Positions 17,121 to 26,858 are shown, numbered from the stretch's first letter. The stretch: DNA of 64,000 bases from Chloroflexota bacterium (GCA_022561215.1 JADFRQ010000007.1:1-64000); one strand, 5' to 3'. Program-made: numbers and translations. The notes: generated from the letters alone by a model not told the origin.

Positions 17121-19475
17121 ATGAATAGGAAGACATTGGATCGGCTCGAATTCAGGGCTATTCTCGCCAAGCTCGCCGGTTTTGCGGCTTTTTCCGCTTC
17201 CAAGGAACTGGCCCTACAATTGCGCCCTTCAACCGATTTCGATGAGGTTCTCGAAACACAAAAAGGCACCACAGAAGCGCGCCTATTCTTGACCAAAAAC
17301 CCTGGAGCGACGATCGGCGGCGCGCACGATATTCGTGATCTGGTTCAAGCTGCTCAGCATGATTCCACCCTTGAAGTAGACGATTTCCTCGATATTCGCA
17401 GCACCCTGATCGCCGCCAGAAATATAAAGCGCAAGTTGGCAGACTACGTGGAAGAACTTCCGCACCTTGCGCAGCGTGCCGCGGCTATCCCCCCCATCAC
17501 AGGTCTTGTTTCGGCAATCTCCAAGGTGCTCGACGATCGTGGAAATATTAAGGATAACGCATCCAAAAATCTGGCAGAAATTCGCCGCGACTTGGGTAGC
17601 GCGCGTGCACGTCTGGTTTCCAAAATGGATCGCTTGGTGAGCGACCCGAAGATCATCCCTATTCTACAAGAACCGATTGTCACGCAGCGCGATGGCCGTT
17701 TTGTGATTCCGCTGCGTGCCGAATTTAAGGGCCGCATCAAGGCAGTGATACACGATCGCTCCAGTTCAGGAGCGACGTTATTCGTTGAACCGCTCACCGT
17801 GGTTGATCTGAATAATGAGTGCAGGGAGTTGGAGCTGGCGGAACGTGACGAAATGCGCCGCATTCTCCGCGAGTTATCCGCGTTGATAGCTGATCAGGCT
17901 GCCGATTTGATCCGCTCCGTCGAAGGACTGGCAGCCATCGATTTCATGTTTGCAAAAGCAGGTTATGCCGATGAGCTCGGGGCAAGTGAACCCACAATGA
18001 TCCCCTGGCCAAGTGAAGAATCAGGCGCTCATTCGGGCTCACGCATACGTCTGCGTTCCGCGCGCCATGCCTTGCTTGATCCTGAGACTGTTGTTCCCAT
18101 CGATGTCGTTCTGGAAGAATTGATCTATGCCTTGGTGATCACCGGTCCAAATACGGGTGGCAAGACCGTTGCGCTTAAGACGGTCGGTTTATGTGTACTC
18201 ATGGCGCAAAGTGGGCTGCATATCCCCGCGCTCCCAGATTCGGCGTTATCCGTGTTCAGCGGCGTGTATGCAGATATTGGTGATGAACAATCCATCGAAC
18301 AGTCGCTTTCGACTTTCTCGGCACACATCGCCAATATTATCTCGATTTTGAAATCGGCAGATTCACATGCGCTGGTTTTGTTGGATGAACTTGGATCGGG
18401 AACAGACCCGCAGGAGGGAGCGGCTCTGGCAAAGGCCCTGTTGATGGAGTTTCTGGATAAAAATATCACCACTTTTGTGGCCACTCATTTTCCAGTGTTG
18501 AAAACATTTGCACATACCACGCCTGGGGTTCTCAACGCCAGCGTTGAATTCGATCTCGAGAACCTGCAGCCAACTTTCCATTTGATCGTCGGTTTACCCG
18601 GTCGCTCGAATGCGTTAGCGATTGCCGAGCGTCTGGGACTCGATGAGGGCGTCGTCGCCCGCGCGCGATCGCAAATAGCTCCCTCTGATCTACAGGCCGA
18701 CGATCTACTGGATGTGATCCAGCGCCAAAGGAAGACCACGCGCGAAGAACTGGGGCAGGCCCAGGAAAGTAATCGGATAGCCCAGCATTTGCAGGAAACT
18801 TTGCAACAGCGTCTGACAGGAATCGAAGATGAACGGCGCGCTATTCTCGATCAGGCGAGGAACGCCTCGGCTGATGAGTTGGATACGATCCGTGACGAAA
18901 TTGCCAGCCTGAAGCGCAAGCTGCGCGCGGCTGGGCAGCCGCTTGAAGTCATCGAGAGTTTGAAGGAAGCGGCTGAAGAGGTCCAGGAATTTGAGCTGCC
19001 ACCACCTGCAGATAGAGTGCCGGAGACGTTCAATCTCGGCGATCAGGTGCTCCTGAAGACGATCAGGGCGGAGGGTGTGATTACGGATCTGCGATCCGAT
19101 CAGGTTGAGGTGCAGGTGGGACGATTGCGGGTACGCGCGAAAATAGATGAATTGCAGCACGCGATCGATAAGCCTGCACGGGATATGGAACGAATCTCCA
19201 CTATGAATAAAGGCGATGGACAGATGGGTGGCCCCCCGCCGCTCGTGTTGGACTTGCGCGGGTTGGTCGTGGATGATGCACTTGAGGCTCTGGAACGCCG
19301 TTTGGATGCCGCCTATCTGGCAAGCGTGCCCATCATCCGGGTCATTCATGGCAAGGGTAGCGGCCGTCTTCGCGAGGCTACCCGTGAGGCGCTGCGCGGA
19401 AATCGCTATGTAGCCGCCTTCGAAGCAGAAGATGCAAACACAGGCGTGACTGTCGTGCACATGGCGAATGTTTAG
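17121..19475 (+). CDS. mutS2: MutS2 endonuclease/ribosome rescue ATPase
   Basis: MutS2 is a MutS homologue without the mismatch-reading domain. It acts on branched DNA and, in Bacillus, in splitting collided ribosomes. The 784-residue protein has the core and clamp helices, the ATPase with Walker A GPNTGGKT (about 340) and Walker B LVLLDELGSGTDPQEGAAL. A coiled region (about 510-630) is followed by a C-terminal Smr nuclease domain, LDLRGLVVDDALEAL and VIHGKGSGRLREATR. Length and domain order are standard and the gene is intact. It stands alone, divergent from the minus-strand operon at 14940-16912. Confidence 0.96.
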   Translation: MNRKTLDRLEFRAILAKLAGFAAFSASKELALQLRPSTDFDEVLETQKGTTEARLFLTKNPGATIGGAHDIRDLVQAAQHDSTLEVDDFLDIRSTLIAARNIKRKLADYVEELPHLAQRAAAIPPITGLVSAISKVLDDRGNIKDNASKNLAEIRRDLGSARARLVSKMDRLVSDPKIIPILQEPIVTQRDGRFVIPLRAEFKGRIKAVIHDRSSSGATLFVEPLTVVDLNNECRELELAERDEMRRILRELSALIADQAADLIRSVEGLAAIDFMFAKAGYADELGASEPTMIPWPSEESGAHSGSRIRLRSARHALLDPETVVPIDVVLEELIYALVITGPNTGGKTVALKTVGLCVLMAQSGLHIPALPDSALSVFSGVYADIGDEQSIEQSLSTFSAHIANIISILKSADSHALVLLDELGSGTDPQEGAALAKALLMEFLDKNITTFVATHFPVLKTFAHTTPGVLNASVEFDLENLQPTFHLIVGLPGRSNALAIAERLGLDEGVVARARSQIAPSDLQADDLLDVIQRQRKTTREELGQAQESNRIAQHLQETLQQRLTGIEDERRAILDQARNASADELDTIRDEIASLKRKLRAAGQPLEVIESLKEAAEEVQEFELPPPADRVPETFNLGDQVLLKTIRAEGVITDLRSDQVEVQVGRLRVRAKIDELQHAIDKPARDMERISTMNKGDGQMGGPPPLVLDLRGLVVDDALEALERRLDAAYLASVPIIRVIHGKGSGRLREATREALRGNRYVAAFEAEDANTGVTVVHMANV

Positions 19476-19550
19476 AATTATTCGCCGGAATATACAACAA
19501 GAAAGTTCTCAATACAGATTTCAAGTAACCTGGGTCATAGGAGATATCTG

Positions 19551-20117
19551 ATGAGTGAAGATATCCAACGCTGTTGGGGTGATGACGATCCGCTGATGGA
19601 AAAATATCATGATGAGGAATGGGGTACTCCGGTGCATGACGATCGACTGCTTTTTGAACACCTGCTCCTGGATAGCTTCCAGGCTGGTCTCTCATGGCGC
19701 ACGATCCTCAATAAACGCGAAAACTTCCGCGGCGCCTTTGACAACTTTGATCCCCATAAAATCGCAAGGTATACGGATAAGGATCAGGAGCGGCTGCTTG
19801 GTGACGCGGGGATCATACGCAATCGACTGAAGATAAAGGCGGCCATCAGCAACGCGGTCGCCACTATGGAAATCATCGAAGAATTTGGCAGTTTTGATGC
19901 CTACCTTTGGTCCTTTACTGGAAATAAGACGCTGCATGGATCTCGCGCCACAAAGTGGCAAGACCTGCGCACGACGAGTGAAGAATCGGATGCCATGTCC
20001 AAGGATTTGAAAGCGCGCGGCTTTAAATTTGTTGGCACAACGATCTGCTATGCATTTATGCAGGCGGTTGGAATGGTCGATGATCATATGCTGGGGTGTT
20101 TCAAATACAAAAGGTGA
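19551..20117 (+). CDS. tag: DNA-3-methyladenine glycosylase I
   Basis: This base-excision enzyme removes 3-methyladenine from alkylated DNA. The 188-residue protein carries the Tag hallmarks: the N-terminal RCWG, the YHDEEWGTPVHDDRLLFE segment, DSFQAGLSWRTIL, and zinc ligands Cys8, His20 and, at the end, His and Cys in VDDHMLGCF. A ribosome-binding site AGGAGAT is 7 bases before the ATG. It is separated from mutS2 by 75 bases and may be co-transcribed with it. Confidence 0.95.
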   Translation: MSEDIQRCWGDDDPLMEKYHDEEWGTPVHDDRLLFEHLLLDSFQAGLSWRTILNKRENFRGAFDNFDPHKIARYTDKDQERLLGDAGIIRNRLKIKAAISNAVATMEIIEEFGSFDAYLWSFTGNKTLHGSRATKWQDLRTTSEESDAMSKDLKARGFKFVGTTICYAFMQAVGMVDDHMLGCFKYKR

Positions 20118-20199
20118 TGCGAATTGGATTGCGAGCCCGCACGATTCGTATTACCGTCTTGTTTTTCCTTTATGCTCATTGAAAACTTCTCAGGCAGCT

Positions 20200-20246
20200 C
20201 CCCGTAGGGGCGATGCGAGCTGAAGCTCGGGCCAGTCGCCCTTTCG
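20200..20246. repeat. GGGCGA/TCGCCC palindromic repeat
   Basis: CCCGTAGGGGCGA pairs with TCGCCC at the far end, and an inner CGAGC-TGAA-GCTCG hairpin fills the centre. The half GGCCAGTCGCCCTT is shared with a perfect palindrome at 59335-59358. It is a short dispersed intergenic repeat. Confidence 0.55.
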
Positions 20247-20290
20247 ATTCTGGGGATGAGTTCGCAAACAAGGCAAGCAGAAACCCTTTA

Positions 20291-20384
20291 TGTCATGCTG
20301 AAGAATCTCGTTTTCCGTGGGGTAAGTGCCGTGCTTGTGAGAAACGAGATTCTTCGCTTCATTGCATTACGCTCAGAATGACAT
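20291..20384. repeat. GTCATTCTGAG-type palindromic repeat, copy 1
   Basis: A 94-base element begins TGTCATGCTGA and ends CTCAGAATGACAT, and its inner arms GAAGAATCTCGTTTT and GAAACGAGATTCTTC are complementary, so it folds into a long hairpin. Related copies lie at 29522-29669 and 53813-53857. With the GGGCGA repeat it fills the 470-base gap between tag and the phospholipase D gene, which holds no gene. Confidence 0.75.
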
Positions 20385-20588
20385 TAATTATGAAGGCCCT
20401 TAGTGCCTCAGAATATCGGTGCAATCGATAGTTGTAAGGTACAACCTGCTAATTGCTCGCACACTTTAGTCGCCGAATAAACCTCCGGGAGGTGATGAAA
20501 ATACGGTGATGAAGCCTAAAACCTCTCCTTTGGAAATCCAATATGAATGTATACTGATAGAAGTTCCTCATTGCATTTAATTGAGTTT

Positions 20589-21668
20589 ATGATCCGCCGA
20601 CTTTCCTCATTCTCCTATTTACCCCTCATCCCCTTACTTTTTATCATCATTCTTTTTGTTGCTTTCCAATACCAGCCGCCAATCCCAATCCAGGATCCAG
20701 TAGCCATCGGAGTGCAAAGCAATAGCCTATGGGAGCTTTATTTCAGTCGCCCGCAGGACCCATCGGCGAGGACATTCCGCGGTGGACCGGAGCAGGCTTT
20801 GGTCGAAGCGATTGATAATGCACGCTTCTCAGTGCATATGGCCATCTATCATCTCAATCTATGGAGTGTACGTGATGCTTTGATCCGTGCCCACAGCCGT
20901 GGCGTGGAAGTGCGCATTGTGACGGAAAGCAGTTTCGTCGCGGAACGCGAGATCCGCCAGCTCGCCAATGCCGGGATTGAAGTACATGAGGATCGACGGC
21001 CTCCCTTAATGCATCATAAGTTTGTGGTTGTGGATCGCCTTGAGGTTTGGACGGGATCGATGAACTTGACCATAAACGGTGCCTATAAAAACGATAACAA
21101 TCTCATCCGAATATCCTCATCCGTACTGGCAAAAAATTACGAACAGGAATTTGAGGAGATGTTTTCTGAGGATCGCTTCGGGGGTCTCTCGCTCGCAGAC
21201 ACGCTTCAGCCAATCCTGCAGCTCGGCAACATCACCGTCGAGAATTATTTTTCACCGGACGATGGAGTCGAAGCGCAGATTCTTAAATTGCTGGATGGCG
21301 CGCAAAAGAAAGTAGATTTCCTGGCGTTCACGTTCACCTCGGATGCCCTCACGACCAGCCTGATCCAGCTGCATCAAAGGGGAATTCGCGTGCGAGGTAT
21401 TGTCGAGGCTTCACAGATTAATGCTTCCGGCGCAGATTTCCAAACGATGCTTGAGGCGGGACTTGATGTGCGCCCGGATGGAAACCCCAATAAGATGCAC
21501 CATAAAGTGATTGTCATCGATGATCGCACGGTGATTCTGGGATCCTACAACTTTACGCGCAGCGCGGAAGAAAAGAATGACGAGAATGTTCTTGTCGTCC
21601 ATGATCCCAGTTTGGCAGCCTTGTTCCTGTTAGAATTCGACCGGCTGTATCAACTTGCAGCCCATTAA
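20589..21668 (+). CDS. Phospholipase D-like protein with two HKD motifs
   Basis: This phosphodiesterase-fold protein is anchored at the membrane by an N-terminal helix (about residues 8-27). The two catalytic motifs are MHHKFVVVDRLEVWTGSMN and MHHKVIVIDDRTVILGSYN, each with H-x-K-x4-D. The full pair is needed for one active site, so the enzyme looks active. The substrate may be phospholipid or nucleic acid; exported PLD-like nucleases look the same. I prefer ATG 20589, just before the signal anchor. An in-frame ATG at 20547 precedes a TATACT box (20550-20555) that could be the -10 of this gene. Confidence 0.88.
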   Translation: MIRRLSSFSYLPLIPLLFIIILFVAFQYQPPIPIQDPVAIGVQSNSLWELYFSRPQDPSARTFRGGPEQALVEAIDNARFSVHMAIYHLNLWSVRDALIRAHSRGVEVRIVTESSFVAEREIRQLANAGIEVHEDRRPPLMHHKFVVVDRLEVWTGSMNLTINGAYKNDNNLIRISSSVLAKNYEQEFEEMFSEDRFGGLSLADTLQPILQLGNITVENYFSPDDGVEAQILKLLDGAQKKVDFLAFTFTSDALTTSLIQLHQRGIRVRGIVEASQINASGADFQTMLEAGLDVRPDGNPNKMHHKVIVIDDRTVILGSYNFTRSAEEKNDENVLVVHDPSLAALFLLEFDRLYQLAAH

Positions 21669-21692
21669 AATGGAATGCGGCTGGAAAAAACT

Positions 21693-24142
21693 ATGAGCAA
21701 AGACGAATACAAAGGGAAGTTCTATATTGGTCGCGAGTATGACTTGAGCAAGGGGAAACTTAAATCCAAACCCCATCTTGTATGATCCAGATGACCTGAC
21801 CACCCACGGCGTCGTCGTGGGTATGACGGGTTCGGGAAAAACGGGATTATGTATTGACATTCTCGAAGAGGCAGCCCTCAACGGTATTCCCGCCATCGTG
21901 ATTGATCCCAAGGGTGATATCGCCAACTTGCTCCTGCATTTTCCGGATTTAAAGAGTGAGGATTTTGAACCCTGGGTAGATCCTGATATTGCCCGCCGCG
22001 ATGGAAAATCGACCACGCAGGCTGCGGCAGAAACTGCCAAGCTTTGGAAGGATGGCCTGGCACAATGGGGAATCGAATCCGAACGTATTACAAAAGTCCT
22101 CCAGGCAGTGGAGTACGCCAACTATACTCCTGGCTCGGATGCCGCCTTGCAAATCAGTATCCTTGCCTCCCTAAACGCCCCTCCAATTCCCTGGGATGAA
22201 AATCGCGAATTGATGCGCGAGAAAATTTCAAGCACGGCCACGGCATTGCTCGGTCTTGTGGGTGTGGAAGGGGACCCCATGCGCTCGAAGGAGCATATCC
22301 TACTGGCGAACATATTTGAAGCCGCATGGAAAAAGGGCGATGATCTCGATCTGGCAGGGCTGATTCACCAGGTTCAAAACCCACCATTTGAAAAATTGGG
22401 CGCATTGCAGCTGGAGCAATTCATTCCCGAGGCAGATCGTTTTGAGCTGGCAACGGCGCTCAACAGCTTCCTGGCATCGCCTTCATTTCAAGCCTGGACG
22501 GAAGGTGAAGAACTTGATCCGCAGCGCATGTTATGGACCGCGGAAGGAAAACCGCGCCACACCATCTTTTATCTTGCACATTTAAGTGAGTTGGAGCGCA
22601 TGTTCTTCGTCACGCTGCTTTTATCATCTGTCGAAACATGGATGCGAACGCAGCCGGGTTCATCTTCCCTTAAAGCGTTGATCTATTTCGATGAGGTGCT
22701 TGGATTTTTACCGCCGGTAAAAGAACCGCCCTCCAAGGCGCCACTTATTCGACTGCTCAAACAAGCGCGCGCTTTCGGGCTTGGAATTCTGCTCACGACT
22801 CAAAATCCGGTTGACCTCGATTACAAAGCTCTCAGCAATGCCGGCACCTGGTTTATCGGGAGACTGCAAACGGCTCAGGATAAAGCCAGGCTGCTGGATG
22901 GGCTAGAATCTGCGACAGGCCAAAAGGGTGGTTTTAAACGAAAAGACGCGGACAAGGCCATTTCAAACCTTAAGAAAAGAGTATTTCTGCTGCACAATGT
23001 GCATACCAGCAATCCCCAGATCTTCCACACGCGTTGGGCAATGGCCTATCTCAGGGGCCCGATCACGCGCATTCATCTTAAGATGCTCAACCTCTTGGCC
23101 GGAGTCAGACCTCGCAAGCAAAGCGAAATTCCTCCCACGGCACAGACGCCTTCTGCAGGGCTCGATGACGCGGGTACAACACTTACTCGTCAGGCAGTTT
23201 CGCCGGGGATTGGAGAATATTTCGTTCCCAATAACCTCACTGTGGCAGAATCCTTGAAGCGCATGCAGCGTGAAACTTCCGCAGTGCAGACGCTGGGGTT
23301 GGTCTATCAGCCGGTCCTCATTGCACAAGCCACGGCGAGGATATTGGATCGCAAAGCTGAGATCGACTTTGATCAGCAAATCAGTGCCCTTATATTGAAC
23401 CCCGATCGCCGAGGTGTCGTGCGCTGGAAAAACCATCGTCATGCACCATTCTAATGAAGACTTGATGGATAAAACACCCGTGGCAGACGCACGCTTCGCG
23501 GATCTTCAGGCGCCGCTGACGGGAGCCAAGATCTTGCGAGCTCTTGAAAAAGATTTTCTGGACTATGTCTACCGCGAGGTCGAACTCGTGGTGCAGGTAA
23601 ATAAGGCTTTGGGTCTTATCGCGCAGCCGGAGACTACAAAAGCCGAATTCCGAGCTCAGGTTGCGGAAGCCTCCCGTGAGGCGCGCGAGGATGAGGTCGA
23701 TGAAGCAAAAGAAAAATATCTGAAGAAAATATAGGCAATTCAAAAAAAACTTACCCGGGAGCACAGGGAATTGGGAGAAGATGAAGCCGAACATTCGGCG
23801 CGTAAAATGGAAGAAATGGCCACACATTTTGAAAATATACTCGGCATATTTGGAGGATCGCGAAGCAGGAGGCGTATTTCGAGTTCGATGACCAAACGCA
23901 GATTAACCGCTAAGGCAAAAGCAGATATCGAGGAATCGCGTGATGCGATCGAAGAGTTTGAACGTGATCTCGTGGAATTAGAGATTGAAATGCAAGAAAA
24001 AATTAACGATATCGAAACGCGCTGGGATGATGCAGCGGGCGAGGTGGAGGAGAAGACTTTTAGACCACTCAAGAAAAATATCCTCCTCGATCTATTCGGT
24101 GTAGCCTGGCTCCCAAATTGGCGTTTAAAAAGATGGGGATGA
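21693..24142 (+). pseudogene. HerA-like ATPase, broken by two frameshifts and a stop
   Basis: This large ATPase of the HerA/FtsK type has Walker A GMTGSGKTG, the following strand IPAIVIDPKGDIANLL, and Walker B ALIYFDEVLGF. The reading starts at ATG 21693 (MSKDEYKGKFYIGREYDLSK) and shifts at a CCCC run near 21770; removing one C gives SKPILYDPDDL. It then runs intact to about 23450, where dropping one T continues into NEDLMDKTPVADARFADLQ. An in-frame TAG at 23732-23734 interrupts a helical C-terminal part that goes on with AIQKKLTREHRELGEDE and ends at 24142. The tail is charged and probably coiled coil. The middle 558 residues could still be made from the TTG at 21778. Confidence 0.8.
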
Positions 24143-24193
24143 TGTTTTCGACGTGCCGGGTTTTGACATGAATGAGAGTAGCTAACGAGGCAA

Positions 24194-24325
24194 GAAGCCA
24201 CTCGCTTGGCTGGATGCCGTCGCCGACAACAAAAATGTCCAAGCTACTTGATCAACACCCACTATCTTGGATGATCCGAGCTACGCAGGAGCTATTGAGC
24301 GATGAATGGCGGATAACGGGAGATT
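24194..24325 (+). pseudogene. Coding remnant with two in-frame TGA codons
   Basis: One frame reads KKPLAWLDAVADNKNVQAT, stop, STPTILDDPSYAGAIER, stop, MADNGRLW. The composition is protein-like and the frame is kept across two TGA codons, so it looks like the decayed C-terminal end of some gene. I do not recognise the family. It sits between two other broken genes. Confidence 0.35.
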
Positions 24326-24690
24326 ATGGAACAACTCAACTACGATCCTAGACGCGCCCTGCGAAGGATTCTGGGGACTTTGTTCATTGCGCAGAGTCTC
24401 TACCGCGCGGTCATCATCATAACCTTCACCGTAGGATCCATATTGGTTGTTCAAATGGGTGATGGGAATAGCCGCTGGACGGGAGTTCCCAGCAACTTGC
24501 AGTTATTCGGTGCGGCATTGATTGCTTATCCCATGCGCCGTCTGATGGATCGCATCGGGCGACGAAATGGGCTTTCTTTGGGTTTTTAGCGATGAGTTGG
24601 GGAACTATCCTTATTGCCTCGATCCCCTTCTTTCTGGCCGTCCGGTGGGGAATAAGGCGTCAAAATTATCCGCTTGGGAAAGCGGTGTAG
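24326..24690 (+). pseudogene. MFS transporter remnant with internal deletion
   Basis: The first 87 codons encode two membrane helices and the MFS motif A region (YPMRRLMDRIGRRNGLSLGF). The frame then stops at TAG 24587. One more T in the TTTTT run would continue LAMSWGTILIASIPFFLAV and end with RRQNYPLGKAV, which looks like the final helix and tail of a transporter. The whole is about 120 codons, against about 400 for the family, so most of the gene has been deleted. A ribosome-binding site GGGAGA precedes the ATG. Confidence 0.6.
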
Positions 24691-24848
24691 TTTTAATAGA
24701 ATGCACAACGCAAATCCAGAGCATAAGGAAGCGGCTCAAACCCTAGTGACTAGCGAAAACAGCAAGCGCAAATAAGATTGAGGCCACACATCCACCTACA
24801 ATCAGAAAAATTACATCCAAGAGGGTTTGTCATTCATTGGGAGAACAA

Positions 24849-25289
24849 ATGATTATCACGCGGAAACGTAATCTGCTCAGCCTTTTAATACCCCTGGTAG
24901 CCTTCACGATGTTTATAACCGCCTGTGCAACGAACGAGAACGTTGAGGAGCTTGGGCCCGATGTGCTCGTGGCCGAAGCACAGATCGAAAGTTTGGATAT
25001 CTTGCTATTGGAAAGCTTTCCGGTCCAGGTTAAAGCGCTTGTTCGTTGGAGACTGCCGGATGATTGCACCGTGATCTTCAAGATAACGAATGAAAAGATT
25101 GAGGATATTTTTCAGATGAGGATTCTCACGAAACGTCCCGCGGATAAAGATTGCGCCCAGGAGATCTCAATTGTTGAAGAGACGTTCACGCTTGATGTTT
25201 ATGGGTTGGATCGAGGAACCTACACCGTTGACGTCAATGGCATGTTTGGGGAATTTACGTTGGATATCAAAAATGAGCTGCCGGAATAG
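24849..25289 (+). CDS. Small lipoprotein, unknown function
   Basis: This 146-residue exported protein has a lipobox, FITAC, about 24 residues after ATG 24849, which has GGGAG ahead. The mature part is acidic and beta-rich with three cysteines, including the lipid-bearing one. The other two (DDCTVIF and DKDCAQE) could form a disulfide. An in-frame TTG lies 12 bases upstream. Lipoproteins of this shape (TFTLDVYGLDRGTYTVDVNG) occur in Chloroflexota, but I do not assign a family. Confidence 0.75.
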   Translation: MIITRKRNLLSLLIPLVAFTMFITACATNENVEELGPDVLVAEAQIESLDILLLESFPVQVKALVRWRLPDDCTVIFKITNEKIEDIFQMRILTKRPADKDCAQEISIVEETFTLDVYGLDRGTYTVDVNGMFGEFTLDIKNELPE

Positions 25290-25329
25290 GGGAATAAGCC
25301 AAATCCCCGTAAGCTCTCTGTGGGGATGC

Positions 25330-25427
25330 ATAGAAGATAGGGGTTTTGGTGTTGAAGCTGCTCTATTGGCTATTCCGCGGATGGTACCCATCCGATGAGG
25401 AACCTCGCTGCAAACTGCGAGGTTCTT
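25330..25427. repeat. Two-hairpin intergenic element, copy A
   Basis: The core CTCTATTGGCTATTCCGCGG followed by ATGGTACCCATCCGATGA (25361-25398) recurs with three mismatches at 35005-35042. It contains a hairpin CGGATGG-TAC-CCATCCG. A second hairpin follows (GAACCTCGC with GCGAGGTTC, 25400-25425), whose sequence differs between copies although the fold is kept. The second hairpin ends in TTCTTT and may also terminate transcription of the lipoprotein gene. Confidence 0.65.
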
Positions 25428-25756
25428 TACATAAACTCGCTTTTCGTACGTGTTGATGGGGCTGTAATGCGTAGAAAATTACGTCCTCCCGCAATGTTGG
25501 GTACGATCCAGACCTCCGCATCTTTTTCCAATTGAGTACCTGCATTTCCCTGCACGCGTTCCTTTTTGTGGCTGACAAAGATATTGACATAACGGCGTAT
25601 GCTACCGTCCGGTTCGATTAAGCGTTCGGCCATCCCCGGGAAGTTTTTATCCAATTCGCGAACCAATTCAGCGATGCTCGCGGCGTTTACTTGCACAACC
25701 GAGTCGCTATGAAATAGCCGGCGCAATAGGGAGGGGATATGGACTTTCGTTGCCAT
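25427..25756 (-). CDS. MoaD/ThiS-family protein with C-terminal extension
   Basis: This ubiquitin-like sulfur carrier-type protein (109 aa) has the beta-grasp pattern (VHIPSLLRRLF, AELVRELDKNFPGM, VNIFVSHKK) and the terminal signature VWIVPNIAGG. In active carriers the chain ends at GG, so that it can be thiocarboxylated. Here 19 more residues follow (RNFLRITAPSTRTKSEFM). It would need processing, as reported for QbsE-like carriers, or works without thiocarboxylation. The start is ATG 25756, 4 bases after the stop of the BNR-repeat gene, so the two are surely co-transcribed. It is not next to moaE or other molybdopterin genes; moaA is 22 kb away. Confidence 0.82.
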   Translation of the reverse strand: MATKVHIPSLLRRLFHSDSVVQVNAASIAELVRELDKNFPGMAERLIEPDGSIRRYVNIFVSHKKERVQGNAGTQLEKDAEVWIVPNIAGGRNFLRITAPSTRTKSEFM

Positions 25757-25760
25757 CACG

Positions 25761-26858
25761 CTACGCAATGATTGCGGTTGATACGGAATAAACAGGTGGA
25801 AGAAAATCGGCCATTAGTTCCCAATTATCTCCTTCATCGGCACTGAAGAATAGCTGCCCGGTTTGTGTGCCCACATAAACCCCACAGGGATGCGCTTCAT
25901 CGACCGCCAAATTTTCCCTCAGTATCGTGAGATAGGCTCCCTTCGGCAGACCACGAGTAAGATGTTCCCATGACTCACCTCGATCTCGGCTGCGCCAAAC
26001 AGACATATCTCCATCAGCAACATAACGCCGATCATCACCAACAAGTGGCACGATATAAACGGTATCTGGATCATGGGCATGAATACTGAGCGGAAAACCA
26101 AAGCGCGAGGGAAGTTCGTCTCCGATGTCGATCCAATGATCGCCTCGATCGTCGCTACGATACATCCCGCAGTGATTTTGCTGGTAGAGAATATCTGGTT
26201 TCGTAGGATGCAGGGTGAATTTATGCACGCATTGTCCTACCTCCGGATAAGGATCAGATAAAAAATCAGCACGTACATTCTTGTTCTTCGGCGCCCATGT
26301 TTTGCCACCGTCATCCGTCCGAAAGACTCCCGCCGCCGATATTCCCACATACATGCGCTGGTCATCCCGGGGATCGAGCACGATGGAGTGCAATATCAGG
26401 CCGCCACCGCCCGGTTTCCACAGCTCACTGGTCGCATGGTTATTGAGTGAATCGACACTCTCCCAATGGGTTCCTTTATCATCGCTGACAAAAAGTCCTG
26501 CACGTTCGACACCAGCATATATTCGATTGGGGGCTGATTGTGGGCCTGGTTCAATATGCCATATTTTTCGAACGCGATGTTCGGAATCTGATGAATAATC
26601 CAATTTTTCGTTGTGATGCTCCCAGGTCCCGCCAAAATCGGGAGATCTTTGTACCAAACCCCCGAACACCTCGCCATTCGTCGCGCTATAGATTTCATTA
26701 TTGCGCCTATCGTAAATCATATGATGAACCATCCAGCCCTCATGATGAAAGCTGCGCTTCCACTGCTTCCTCTTTTGATCGCTCCAGAATAAGAACGATC
26801 CCTTGCGCGTGCCAACCATTACAAGCACATCGCCTGATTGTGGATTTGAGTCAGTCAC
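25761..26858 (-). CDS. BNR-repeat (sialidase-like beta-propeller) protein
   Basis: The 365-residue protein has repeated Asp-box (BNR) motifs: SPDFGGTWEH, SDDKGTHWES, TDDGGKTWAP, SDDRGDHWID, SRDRGESWEH and SADEGDNWEL. It is therefore a six-bladed propeller of the sialidase/VPS10 type. There is no signal peptide, so it is likely cytoplasmic, and no clear sialidase Arg triad or FRIP motif was found. Catalysis is unproven. The start is GTG 26858 because GGAGG lies 9 bases upstream. The open frame continues into tsaD but without support. It pairs with the MoaD-like gene just downstream. Confidence 0.85.
   Translation of the reverse strand: MTDSNPQSGDVLVMVGTRKGSFLFWSDQKRKQWKRSFHHEGWMVHHMIYDRRNNEIYSATNGEVFGGLVQRSPDFGGTWEHHNEKLDYSSDSEHRVRKIWHIEPGPQSAPNRIYAGVERAGLFVSDDKGTHWESVDSLNNHATSELWKPGGGGLILHSIVLDPRDDQRMYVGISAAGVFRTDDGGKTWAPKNKNVRADFLSDPYPEVGQCVHKFTLHPTKPDILYQQNHCGMYRSDDRGDHWIDIGDELPSRFGFPLSIHAHDPDTVYIVPLVGDDRRYVADGDMSVWRSRDRGESWEHLTRGLPKGAYLTILRENLAVDEAHPCGVYVGTQTGQLFFSADEGDNWELMADFLPPVYSVSTAIIA

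Noticed and set aside
23732..23734. TAG as a recoded sense codon (pyrrolysine or other)
   Set aside because: Intact genes here, for example the Rieske, cytochrome c, ccmF and mutS2 genes, end in TAG, so it is a normal stop. The two in-frame TAGs are in genes that also have frameshifts.
24194..24325. UGA-selenocysteine protein near 24250, given that selA is in the window
   Set aside because: Two TGAs lie in a very short fragment, no SECIS-like hairpin follows them, and the neighbours are also decayed.
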